Origin: JABDLO01 sp041749255
Lineage (GTDB): Bacteria; Bacteroidota; Bacteroidia; Chitinophagales; Saprospiraceae
Assembly: GCA_041749255.1 (NCBI GenBank)
Contig: JBGTBR010000039.1
Location: 1-64,000, forward strand
DNA length: 64,000 nt
Reading direction: 5' to 3'
Positions 56,230-64,000 of the stretch are shown one piece after another; within the stretch, counting starts at the first letter, position 1; each line of letters opens with the position of its first letter. The translations under genes and the position numbers were made by a program. The notes under the pieces are model-generated. The model saw nothing but the letters and a program-made list of their open reading frames with translations, searched no databases and was not told the DNA's origin.

Positions 56230-57108
56230 ATGCCCAATTTAAAATATATAACTTATTTATTGATTTTATTATTTATATTATTAAGTAATAATACGATTAT
56301 AGCTAATTATATATCTGAAAAGATACCTTTTCAAATTGTTAACGGTCTTATGGTAACTCAGGCTGAATTGAATGGGGAACATGGAAATTTTATCATAGAT
56401 ACAGGAGCTGAGGATATCATAATAAACTCAGAATATATAATATCAGAGCATTTAAATTCAATAAGCCTGGAGACACTGTCTGGAACCATTAATGTACATG
56501 AAATGTCCATACATCAATTAAAAATGGGAAAACTGATAAAGGAAAATCTTAGTGCTTTAGTTCTGGATTTAAATTCAATAGAAGAATATACGGGACAGAA
56601 TATTTTAGGTATTTTAGGTAGTTCCATTTTTAATTTTGGAAGTATAGTTATAGATTTTCAAACAATGACATTTTCATATGATAATGAACCTTTGGATGAT
56701 GATATGTATAGCACATTCAATTCGATACCTTATAAAATTGTAAATGGTGTGCCTATCACCTGGGTTAATATCAGCAATAAGTTATATCCATTTATTTTAG
56801 ATACAGGTGCTACTTGTCATTTTATTGATATAAAGATATCAAATGTTCACCATGATATCATTTCAATAACAGATACTGAAATTGAAGTAAAAACTATATC
56901 AGATCAAGAAGTATTTTCAAAGAAAGCCATTCTTTCATATGTAGAAATAGGTAATCAAATTTTTAGAAATGAAATATTTTATACAAAAGATTTTACTTCA
57001 ATGAAAATTTCTAATGATATTTCCTTATCCGGAATAATTAGCTTAAAGAAATTGGCTGAAAATCAATTGGCCATTGATTTTGTAAGTAATGCTTTATATT
57101 ACAGATAA
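56230..57108 (+). CDS. Exported two-lobed retropepsin-like aspartic protease family protein
   Basis: A 292-residue protein with an N-terminal hydrophobic segment (residues 5-26) that is a signal peptide or anchor. It has two aspartic-protease motifs: FIIDTGAE with D57 and FILDTGAT with D191. A hydrophobic-hydrophobic-Gly element (ILGILGSSIF, residues 126-135) closes the first lobe. VNGVPITWVN opens the second lobe just as VNGLMVTQAE opens the first, so the gene is an internal duplication of a retropepsin domain, giving a pepsin-like active site within one chain. Codon and base use is clearly more AT-rich than in the genes around it. Substrate unknown. Confidence 0.75.
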   Translation: MPNLKYITYLLILLFILLSNNTIIANYISEKIPFQIVNGLMVTQAELNGEHGNFIIDTGAEDIIINSEYIISEHLNSISLETLSGTINVHEMSIHQLKMGKLIKENLSALVLDLNSIEEYTGQNILGILGSSIFNFGSIVIDFQTMTFSYDNEPLDDDMYSTFNSIPYKIVNGVPITWVNISNKLYPFILDTGATCHFIDIKISNVHHDIISITDTEIEVKTISDQEVFSKKAILSYVEIGNQIFRNEIFYTKDFTSMKISNDISLSGIISLKKLAENQLAIDFVSNALYYR

Positions 57109-57213
57109 AGCCACGCATTAGTCGCGCTTCAGTTTAAATAAATATCAAGAGCCCTGATATTTTTATGTCTGGCATTGTATGAGTGAATATAAAGTCTGTT
57201 TCCGAAGAATAGA

Positions 57214-57510
57214 TCATCGTCCTGCCTGACTCCCGCCACCAAATAAAATACCTGCTCCAAGGACAAATCCAAAGTCATACCAACCTCCATTGTTATTGAC
57301 AGCATATATAGCCACATCATCCAAAATCAAACTGGCTATAAAACTTACAGGAGATATAAATCCATGCCATAATCCACCAAAAAATCCAAAGGTTTGCCCG
57401 GTGGCACACTCTTGTATAGGTGTAACAGGAGCACAAGAAGAAAATATGACCATGGTGATCATAAAGTACACTAAATAAAGGATTGTTTTTTTCGTTTTAC
57501 CTGGTTTCAT
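57214..57510 (-). CDS. Small lipoprotein of unknown function
   Basis: From ATG 57510 the product has 98 residues. This start gives a lipoprotein signal (KKTILYLVYFMITMVIFSSC); the longer frame from 57579 overlaps the gdhA end. After CAPVTPIQECATGQT comes a hydrophobic stretch with many glycines (GFFGGLWHGFISPVSFIASL) and a final VLGAGILFGGG. This resembles small Bacteroidota lipoproteins with a membrane-hugging tail. Function unknown. It follows gdhA on the same strand by 65 bases. Confidence 0.7.
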   Translation of the reverse strand: MKPGKTKKTILYLVYFMITMVIFSSCAPVTPIQECATGQTFGFFGGLWHGFISPVSFIASLILDDVAIYAVNNNGGWYDFGFVLGAGILFGGGSQAGR

Positions 57511-57575
57511 AATTAAAGTTTTTAATGACGATGAATATTCTTTATACAAAAATCTAATTTCCAAAAATAATTCTA

Positions 57576-58934
57576 TCAAACAAGACCCTGAGCCATCATG
57601 GCATCAGCCACTTTTATAAATCCGGCAATATTGGCTCCTTTCAGGTAGTTTATGGTATCTTTTTCATCACCGTACTGCACGCAGGTTTCATGAATGGTTT
57701 CCATAATTTTGTGCAATCGGCTGTCCACTTCATTCCTGGTCCATGCATCTCTGATCGAATTTTGGCTCATCTCCAAACCGGAAATTGATACACCTCCGGC
57801 ATTTGAAGCCTTACCCGGAGCGTAAAGAATCCTGGCTTCCTGAAAAATTTCAATGGCTCCATGAGTTGAAGGCATATTTGCACCTTCTGCCACACAGAGA
57901 CAACCGTTTTTGATCAATATTTTCGCATCTTTTTCATCCAATTCATTTTCAGTTGCACAGGGAAGGGCAGCGTGTGCTGCGACTGACCATGGTTTTTTAC
58001 CTTCATGAAAACTAGCATGGGGGTATTCATTTATATACTCTTTTATTCTTCCCCTTCTGACATTTTTGAGTTCTTTAATAAAAGCGAGTTTTCCCTGATC
58101 AATCCCTTCCATATCATGGATAAACCCACCAGAATCGGAAAGGGTGATCACTATAGCGCCGAGTTCTATGGCTTTTTCGCATGCGTATTGGGCGACATTT
58201 CCTGAACCTGAAATCAATACTTTTAGGCCTTCAAGGGATTCATTTCTGGTCTTTATCATTTCGTTTACAAAATAAATCAATCCATATCCCGTAGCTTCGG
58301 TTCTGATATGAGAGCCGCCCCAACTTATACCTTTTCCGGTAATGATGCCCGAAAATTCATTCTGAAGCCTTTTGTATTGTCCAAACATGTATCCGATCTC
58401 CCTGCTACCCACTCCAATGTCTCCACCGGGTACATCCACAAATTGGCCGATGTGCCGGTATAATTCAGTCATATAGCTTTGACAAAACCGCATGACCTCT
58501 GCCTCTGATTTTCCTTTAGGATCAAAGTTGGCTCCTCCCTTACCTCCACCCATGGGTAATGAGGTCAATGCATTCTTAAAAGTCTGTTCAAATCCCAAAA
58601 ACTTGAGAATGGACAGATTAACACTGGGATGAAAGCGTGTGCCCCCTTTATATGGGCCTATAGCTGAATTGTATTGTACTCTGTAACCACGGTTGATCTC
58701 AACCTGATTTTTATCATTGGACCAGGGCACACGAAATATAATAGTTCTTTCTGGTTCAACTATTCTTTGTAAAATTTTCGCTTCCTTGTATTCCTTGTTT
58801 TCTTCCACAAAAGGAATGACGGTTTCTGCCACTTCCATAACTGCCTGTAAAAATTCCTTTTCATGAGGCTGACCTTCGGAAATTTCAGTCATAAAATCAT
58901 GGATAAGTCTTCTGTTATGATCTTTCAATCCCAT
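57576..58934 (-). CDS. gdhA: Glutamate dehydrogenase (NADP-type, hexameric)
   Basis: A 452-residue enzyme from ATG 58934 (MGLKDHNRRLIHDFMTEISE), where the family usually begins; the longer frame from 58985 adds 17 residues without family similarity. Motifs: RVQYNSAIGPYKGGTRFHPS near residue 82, LPMGGGKGGANFDPKGKSEA near 123 with a catalytic lysine, VPGGDIGVGSREIGYMFGQY near 163 and the dinucleotide site VLISGSGNVAQYACEKAIEL near 232. It links 2-oxoglutarate and ammonium with glutamate in the cytosol. Length and NPxx pattern fit the NADP-dependent type. Confidence 0.95.
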   Translation of the reverse strand: MGLKDHNRRLIHDFMTEISEGQPHEKEFLQAVMEVAETVIPFVEENKEYKEAKILQRIVEPERTIIFRVPWSNDKNQVEINRGYRVQYNSAIGPYKGGTRFHPSVNLSILKFLGFEQTFKNALTSLPMGGGKGGANFDPKGKSEAEVMRFCQSYMTELYRHIGQFVDVPGGDIGVGSREIGYMFGQYKRLQNEFSGIITGKGISWGGSHIRTEATGYGLIYFVNEMIKTRNESLEGLKVLISGSGNVAQYACEKAIELGAIVITLSDSGGFIHDMEGIDQGKLAFIKELKNVRRGRIKEYINEYPHASFHEGKKPWSVAAHAALPCATENELDEKDAKILIKNGCLCVAEGANMPSTHGAIEIFQEARILYAPGKASNAGGVSISGLEMSQNSIRDAWTRNEVDSRLHKIMETIHETCVQYGDEKDTINYLKGANIAGFIKVADAMMAQGLV

Positions 58935-59056
58935 AAATGATGGATGGTTTTTTGTGGTTTGTAAACAATACTTCCAAAATGCCAAGTACTCAAAATAATG
59001 TAACTACTCAGCATCCCGCCAAAACAATTACTGATTCATCATATAACCCCCAAAAG

Positions 59057-59122
59057 TCCCCAAAGCTTTGGGGAGGGGCTATTCATATTTTACTCCTCCG
59101 GAGTAATAGCTGAGTAATTACA
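59057..59122 (-). repeat. REP-like element, paired hairpins
   Basis: On the minus strand: AGCTATTACTCCGGAGGAGTAA (hairpin ACTCC/GGAGT at 59092-59104), linker AATATGAATAG, CCCC, then the perfect palindrome TCCCCAAAGCTTTGGGGA (59057-59074). Same layout and words as at 18.5 kb. Confidence 0.75.
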
Positions 59123-59219
59123 AAATTAAATATAAAAATGAATGAAAGTGTTTGATTTAATCCGGATTATTCATGAAAGCAATACGCCTTATTATAAAAG
59201 CCTTCATGAATAATGCGGT

Positions 59220-60014
59220 TCATTTCGGTTTAATATCCTTCTTTGATTTTTTGACCATCAATTCGGGTAATTTGTTTTCAATGGATTTATTTAATAATAC
59301 CTGGGCTTTCTTAAGTTCTTTTTCAATTTTTTCCAAACTTACTTTCGTTTTTAAGTATTCAGGATAGGTTCCTGTATTTTCATGCAGGATAGATCTTATT
59401 TTAGTGGAAATTTTCCAGTGCTCGCGAATCGCTTTTTCTTCATTTAGGTTGGAAAGTCTTTTTAATCTTTCTTCGGTAAGGGCAATTCTGAATAGATGAG
59501 CAGAAAGCTCAGTCATACCAAGATGGCTGTATAAGTCCTCTTTTTCCGGAATACCCTTACTTTTTTTAACATCCTGCAATGACATGTTGTATAAGCCGAG
59601 ATACCCTTCATTGATAAAATTGCTGATGTTTTTAACCTTAGACCTTCGTGCACCCCTGCTGAGACTGGTTGCGGACTCCCTGATGCTTTCCCTTACAGCA
59701 GTCCTTTCGAAGTAGTCATCTCTGTCGAGGTGAATTTGTATTTCTTCCAGTTCATTAAGAAAATAGGTGCGTGCCCGTTTTACAACTGGTTTTCTGCTAT
59801 CAGCGTGAATAGACACTAAAAAGCAAAAAAACTTACTCATTTTAAAGTCTTTTCGCCTGGTTCCTTCTATTGTGTTTTTGGCTTCTACAATATTTTCTGC
59901 CAGATCAATCCCCAGGCTTATACACGTGTCCTTTGCCTTTTGTATAGGGTATTGAAATGTATCGAGTGATTTATAACCCAGTACTTTGGCGAACCAACTG
60001 GCCCACCAATACAA
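59220..60014 (-). CDS. DinD/BRO-like protein with unclear start
   Basis: The frame encodes the DinD-like pattern: SLDTFQYPIQKAKDTC, then FFCFLVSIHADSRKPVVKRA with ARTYFLNELEEI, EGYLGLYNMSLQDVKKSKGI and LFRIALTEERLKR. DinD of E. coli is a DNA-damage-induced inhibitor of RecA pairing; BRO relatives occur in phages and islands. The nearest start is TTG 60014, but the frame is open upstream to a TAA at about 60104 and the added residues (LEDFSIREEGKLYWW) fit the family better. That stretch has no ATG, GTG or TTG, so the true start may be ATT/ATA or the start has been lost. No phage genes are nearby. Confidence 0.6.
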   Translation of the reverse strand: MYWWASWFAKVLGYKSLDTFQYPIQKAKDTCISLGIDLAENIVEAKNTIEGTRRKDFKMSKFFCFLVSIHADSRKPVVKRARTYFLNELEEIQIHLDRDDYFERTAVRESIRESATSLSRGARRSKVKNISNFINEGYLGLYNMSLQDVKKSKGIPEKEDLYSHLGMTELSAHLFRIALTEERLKRLSNLNEEKAIREHWKISTKIRSILHENTGTYPEYLKTKVSLEKIEKELKKAQVLLNKSIENKLPELMVKKSKKDIKPK

Positions 60015-60104
60015 TTTACCTTCCTCCCTGATACTGAAGTCTTCCAGTGGTGGTTTAGATTGAATGGGTTGGTCTAATATGGAAAGTTGTTTTGCGAAAG
60101 CTTA

Positions 60105-60357
60105 CCTATTTAATTTTATACAATATGTAATGTAGTAACAACAAAAGTAAATGCTGAAAAATTACATAATTGGGATGATTTCTTGAGACGATGTACATAT
60201 AAACACTATAAAAATACAAAGGGATTTTTTAGCTATGATCAAGTCTCATGGATACTCCTACCTTACTAAACGAGATCCAGGTCAAAACCAGAACGGTCTT
60301 GCATTTTCTATCATAGGGATATAAATATTAATTCGATTTTTATCCATTTGCCTCAAA
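60105..60357. other. Intergenic stretch between DinD-like and subtilase genes
   Basis: About 250 bases, and with the terminator that follows about 320 bases without a gene. No further repeat or open frame of note. Confidence 0.4.
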
Positions 60358-60398
60358 TAAAAAGAACCATTCACTACGAAGTAAATGGTTCTTTTTAA
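60358..60398 (-). terminator. Terminator after the intact subtilase gene
   Basis: AAAGAACCATT (from about 60360) pairs with AATGGTTCTTT (to about 60396) around a loop with further weak pairing. The minus-strand transcript ends in a U-rich tract. The pseudogene copy has a related hairpin at the same relative place. Confidence 0.75.
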
Positions 60399-60421
60399 TG
60401 AGTTGAATACTAAAAGTAATC

Positions 60422-61717
60422 TTAGTTTCCTCCGTATATAGCTATTGGGTCGGGATTTCCATCCGGATCACCATTTACTGTTCCACTGTTTACAATATTA
60501 CCAAGTAATAATAAGCCTGCCATATGAGGAGCAGCCATAGAAGTACCACTGATAGAGCGGTACCCATTATTGATCCAGGTAGAATTTATACTTACACCAG
60601 GCTGACAATAACGGACGGGCGGATTTCCAAAGTTGGAAAAGGACGCCCAGTTGTCACTGCTGTTCATGGCTGAGATAGCATAAAGATTATTACCTGTAGC
60701 TCTGGCAGGAGAGTAGTTATTGGCATGAGCGCTGGAATTTCCAGCTGCAATCGCTACTCTTACTCCTTTGCTTCCCAGGTTTTTTACAGCATTATCAAGC
60801 GTTGTATTTGCACCACCACCCAAACTCATGTTGGCCACATCACCTGATTTAGCATTAGCCGCCACATGGTCTACACCTGCTACTACTCCAGATATTGAAC
60901 CACTGCCTCTTCTGTCAAGAACCTTTACCGGGACAACAGTGGCGCCTGCAGCAACACCGATCACACCTATGCAATTATCAATGGCCGCTACCGTACCAGC
61001 TACGTGGGTGCCATGTCCATTTTTGTCCTCAAAATTGGCATCGGCTCCAGAAGAAAATGCTGTGAATGCACCATTGGTGCTTACATTCAGGTCTTCATGA
61101 TTTAATTGGATGCCCGTATCGATGATCCAAGCTCTGGCAGTACCGGAATAGGTTTTACCTCCATTTACCCTTGCAATGCCATAAGGTGTGGTTTGGGTAG
61201 TGGTGGAACAATCTCCACCTCCTCCACCTCCACCTCCGTCACCACCTCCGTCATCTGGTGGACAAGGTCCTCCTTTTGGTGTACCACATGGAGGAGCAAG
61301 CGCTATGATCTTGTCCACTTCAATGTACTGAACAGAAGGGTGATTTCTGAGTTTCTCAATTTCTCCGGATGCTGCCTGAATGACAAATCCATTGATCGCC
61401 TCAGCATAAGTCCTTTCGATCGTTGCATTTAAAACCTGAGCATCTCTGAGTACTTCATGAGATACTTCACTCACTACTTCCAGCCTTTCGGCGTATTCCA
61501 ATCCAATGGATCTGGAACCTATGACGCGGCGAGTATTGTCGTTAAATACAACAATGTATTGATTGGGAATAACTGTACCTGAAGGTACATTGGTAATATC
61601 CCATTCCAATAAATTAGCTGGGATATTTTGCTCATTTGATTGGTAAGTATCCTGACAGGAATATATACCTACAAATAAAGCCATGACAAATAAAACCTTT
61701 AATTGATTCATTTTCAT
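60422..61717 (-). CDS. Subtilisin-family (S8) serine protease lipoprotein
   Basis: A 431-residue lipoprotein protease with signal and lipobox ending GIYSC (C21). Residues about 50-140 form an I9-type inhibitor prodomain (PNQYIVVFND, then HPSVQYIEVDKIIAL). A glycine-rich linker (DDGGGDGGGGGGGGD, about 155-169) leads to the catalytic domain with D200 (AWIIDTGIQLNHEDL), H235 (DKNGHGTHVAGTVA), oxyanion N327 (IAAGNSS) and S393 (ISGTSMAAPHMAG). The layout fits proteinase-K-like S8 enzymes; it probably degrades proteins outside the inner membrane. A tandem, inactivated copy lies just upstream (62170-63465). Confidence 0.95.
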   Translation of the reverse strand: MKMNQLKVLFVMALFVGIYSCQDTYQSNEQNIPANLLEWDITNVPSGTVIPNQYIVVFNDNTRRVIGSRSIGLEYAERLEVVSEVSHEVLRDAQVLNATIERTYAEAINGFVIQAASGEIEKLRNHPSVQYIEVDKIIALAPPCGTPKGGPCPPDDGGGDGGGGGGGGDCSTTTQTTPYGIARVNGGKTYSGTARAWIIDTGIQLNHEDLNVSTNGAFTAFSSGADANFEDKNGHGTHVAGTVAAIDNCIGVIGVAAGATVVPVKVLDRRGSGSISGVVAGVDHVAANAKSGDVANMSLGGGANTTLDNAVKNLGSKGVRVAIAAGNSSAHANNYSPARATGNNLYAISAMNSSDNWASFSNFGNPPVRYCQPGVSINSTWINNGYRSISGTSMAAPHMAGLLLLGNIVNSGTVNGDPDGNPDPIAIYGGN

Positions 61718-62110
61718 AAATGATGTTTGATTGTGATGAAATAATGAATTTGAAGCTTAAAGTAAGTTAATTTTATGTTAAAAACCTAATCCAAATTATA
61801 CTTTAATATTTAAAATGTTTCAGCCTTGCTACTTTGACAAAATTGTGACATTTTGAAATGCGCAGGATAGTATTACGCTAAGTTTTTAATTATTTCTAAT
61901 TTACATTATCTAGAACCAGTACCACAGAATAAAAAAATAAACGTGACCTAAATATTATTCCAATTCAAAATATGTGCTTGTTTGACTTTGATAAGCAACA
62001 TTATATATCAGATCGGAGATATGAATGGATCGGTTTAACTAATGCTAAAATGCTTTTTAATTAAACAAACTAATAGAATTTGGATCACCTCCTAAATTAT
62101 CATTACACCA

Positions 62111-62145
62111 ACAAAAAAAAGCTATTCACTAGCAATGAATGGCTT
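62111..62145 (-). terminator. Terminator-like hairpin after the subtilase pseudogene
   Basis: AAAAGCTATTCA pairs with TGAATGGCTTTT with one G-U pair and a U-rich minus-strand tail. It is a diverged copy of the hairpin that follows the intact gene. The remaining 61718-62110 holds no gene. Confidence 0.7.
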
Positions 62146-62169
62146 TTTATGAGTTGAATACTAAAAGTA

Positions 62170-63465
62170 ATCTTAGTTTCCTCCGTATACAGCTATCGGG
62201 TCGGGAATTCCATCCGGATCACCATTTACTGTTCCATCGGTCTGAATATTACCAAGTAATAATAAACCTGCCATATGAGGAGCAGCCATAGAAGTACCAC
62301 TGATAGAGGGGTACCCATTCTTAATCCAGGTAGAGTTTACACTTACACCAGGCTGGCAATAACGGCTGGGTGGATTTCCAAAATTGGAAAATGAAGCCCA
62401 ATGGTCACTGCTGTTCATGGCTGAAATGGTATAAAGATTTGTACCTGTAACTCTGGCAGGGGAGGAGTTGTTGGCATCAGTACTGGAATTACCAGCAGCA
62501 ATCGCAATACTCACACCTTTATTGCTCAGGATATTGACAGACTTATCGAGCGTGGTATTGGCCCACCGCCGAGACTCATATTCGCCACATCACCTGGTTT
62601 GGCATGGGCCGCCACATGGTCTACACCTGCAACAACCCCTGAAAGAGAACCACTTCCATTTTTGTCAAGAACCTTGACAGGCACGACAGTGGCACCAGCT
62701 GCAACACCAAATTAAACCATAGCAGTTATCAATGGCTGCTATAGTGCCTGCAACGTGTGTACCGTGACCGTTTTAGTCCTGATAATTAGCATCCTGACCT
62801 ATAGAAAATGCTGTAAATGCTCCATTGGTGCTTACATTCAGATCTTCATGGTTTAATTGGATGCCTGTATCGATGATCCAAGCTCTGGCAGAACCTGTAT
62901 AGTTTTTACCTCCATTTACCCTCGCGATACCATACGGAGTCGTTTGTGTAGATGAGGAGCAGCCATCTCCTGGATCTGGTTCCGGGTCAGGATCTGATCC
63001 TGGATCCGGACAAGGTCCACCTTTGGGCGTTCCACATGGAGGAGCCAGGGCTATGATCTTGTCCACTTCAATGTACTGCACGGATGAGTGATTTCTGAGT
63101 TTTTTAATTTCTCCTGAAGTTGCCTGAATGACAAATCCACTAATCACCTTAGCATAAGTCCTTTCTATAGTTGCATTTACAACCTGTGCATCTCTGAGTA
63201 TTTCATGAGATTCTTCAGTTACTACTTCCAGTTTTTAGGCATATTCCAATCCAATGGATCTGGAACCGATGACCCGGTGAGTATTGTCGTTAAATATAAC
63301 AATGTATTGATTGGGAATTACTTTGCCTGAAGGTACATTGGTAATTTCCCACTCCAGTAAATCAGGTGGGATGTTTAGCTCATTTGATTGGTAAGTATCT
63401 TGACAGGAATACATACCAACAAATAAAGCCATTATAAATACAACCTTTAATTGATTCATTTGCAT
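62170..63465 (-). pseudogene. Inactivated tandem copy of the S8 protease gene
   Basis: The same 431-codon plan as the intact copy can be followed across the whole length, with ATG at 63463-63465. The defects are: a TAA in place of the glutamate codon of EYAERLE (about 63236), a TAA for the lysine codon of DKNGHGTH (about 62774), a one-base insertion near 62712 in the CIGVIGVAAG region and a one-base deletion near 62562 in MSLGGGAN, which together restore the frame. The linker is of a PD-rich kind (PGSDPDPEPDPGDG) instead of glycine-rich. The two copies remain close in sequence, so the duplication is not very old. Confidence 0.9.
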
Positions 63466-63941
63466 AAATGATGTTTATTATAGATGAAAATTTGAACTGT
63501 CGACTCAAAAAAGTCAATTTTTAGTTATGAACCTAATAGAAATTAATACTTTAACACTTAAAACAGTGTAATCTTTAAACTTTAACATAGTTATTACATT
63601 CATTAATTAACAATATAGTATTTTGACAATAGTTTGTATTTGAAAATACTACAATTTTTAAATCAATAAATACAAAATAAAATTAGTCATAGGTTGTATA
63701 TCTATCAGAGGAAATACATATGATTGTTACATTTATAAAATCGACATTAAATATCAGAAGGAGGTATGCCTGGATAGCTTTTAAGCATACTTTATTCTCG
63801 TAAAAATTATCAAACAAGAAATTCTAGTATCGAAACCCATTTTCATCATCGATAAAATTTCATTTTTCATCTATTTTTACACTCGTAAAAGAAGAAGATT
63901 GACTTTATTCATTTGGGATATGTTATTTTCGCCTTGACGCA
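63466..63941. other. Intergenic region upstream of the subtilase pseudogene
   Basis: About 480 AT-rich bases. No open frame of note or palindrome. It could carry the promoter of the duplicated protease gene. Confidence 0.4.
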
Positions 63942-64000
63942 ATGGAAATGAGAACAAGTTCGCGAAAGATCAATTTGAAAAAAGTCTTTAACAGGCTTTT
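63942..64000 (+). CDS. Possible 5' end of a gene running out of the window
   Basis: ATG at 63942 opens a frame of 19 basic codons (MEMRTSSRKINLKKVFNRL) that continues to the window edge. A TATTTTCG box, one base off the TAnnTTTG -7 consensus, lies about 20 bases upstream, with a TTG further up. Too short to name. Confidence 0.3.
   Translation, partial: MEMRTSSRKINLKKVFNRL

Noticed and set aside
57129..57320. 63-codon minus-strand frame
   Set aside because: It overlaps the small lipoprotein gene in another frame and lacks any recognisable pattern.
59220..60014. DinD-like gene as a prophage remnant
   Set aside because: No integrase, structural phage gene or attachment repeat is seen around it.
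1..64000. tRNA, rRNA and known riboswitch genes
   Set aside because: Scanned by eye without a convincing match on either strand; a covariance search would be needed to exclude weak ones.

Overview
The window comes from an AT-rich chromosome of a Bacteroidota member, most likely a marine or freshwater Saprospiria/Cytophagia-like heterotroph; that placement is inferred. The signs are a PorP/SprF-family protein of the type IX secretion system, a CHRD protein ending in a type IX-type sorting tail, a TonB receptor with a CarboxypepD_reg domain, GSCFA and FemAB-like proteins, many lipoproteins, few Shine-Dalgarno sites and TAnnTTTG-like -7 boxes. I see no rRNA, tRNA, CRISPR array, intact transposase or prophage.

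Layout. 0-8.3 kb: an acylase fragment, a CarboxypepD_reg/thioredoxin-fold protein without its cysteines, an ABM-fold and SAM-hydrolase pair, a non-coding stretch of diverged ~255 bp repeats (about 4.25-5.03 kb), and a SNF2 helicase. 8.3-13.6 kb: a tight minus-strand operon of Na+/solute symporter, GNAT, M20 amidohydrolase, alanine racemase and a second racemase, probably for uptake and conversion of D- or N-acyl amino acids. 13.8-18.4 kb: a plus-strand sulfur-transport operon (OprD-like porin, two half-size YeeE/YedE proteins, SulP permease). 18.4-26 kb: a REP-like palindrome cluster, a lipoprotein alpha/beta hydrolase, a 2OG-Fe(II) oxygenase, a GH-A glycoside hydrolase, and DoxX, DinB and membrane proteins. 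26-32.2 kb: an ECF sigma factor, an RskA-like anti-sigma factor and a 1288-residue DUF4394/six-CHRD secreted protein. 32.5-40.3 kb: an SLC13/RCK transporter, a phoH-osmC-aroA run with overlapping ends, GSCFA, and two possibly CesT/YbjN-like genes. 40.4-47.2 kb: a GH13 amylase, PorP/SprF, about 1 kb of short-period repeats and palindromes, WD40, FemAB-like and SIS proteins. 47.2-51.1 kb: GH20 hexosaminidase and NagX-like acetyltransferase, a probable GlcNAc locus. 51.4-57.1 kb: an EGF-like lipoprotein, its TonB receptor and a two-lobed retropepsin-like protein. 57.2-64 kb: a small lipoprotein, glutamate dehydrogenase, a DinD-like protein, and a tandem subtilase pair of which one copy is a pseudogene.

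Most intact genes have recognisable families. The least explained material is non-coding: (i) patches of 6-, 7- and 8-base tandem words at 40.26-40.35 and 43.48-44.46 kb, (ii) a dispersed family of paired hairpins joined by an ATATGAATA-type linker, and (iii) the diverged long repeats near 4.5 kb with conserved hairpin potential. No clear candidate for a wholly new multi-gene system was found. The racemase operon, the sigma/anti-sigma/CHRD locus and the double-aspartate protease are the most interesting coding loci.
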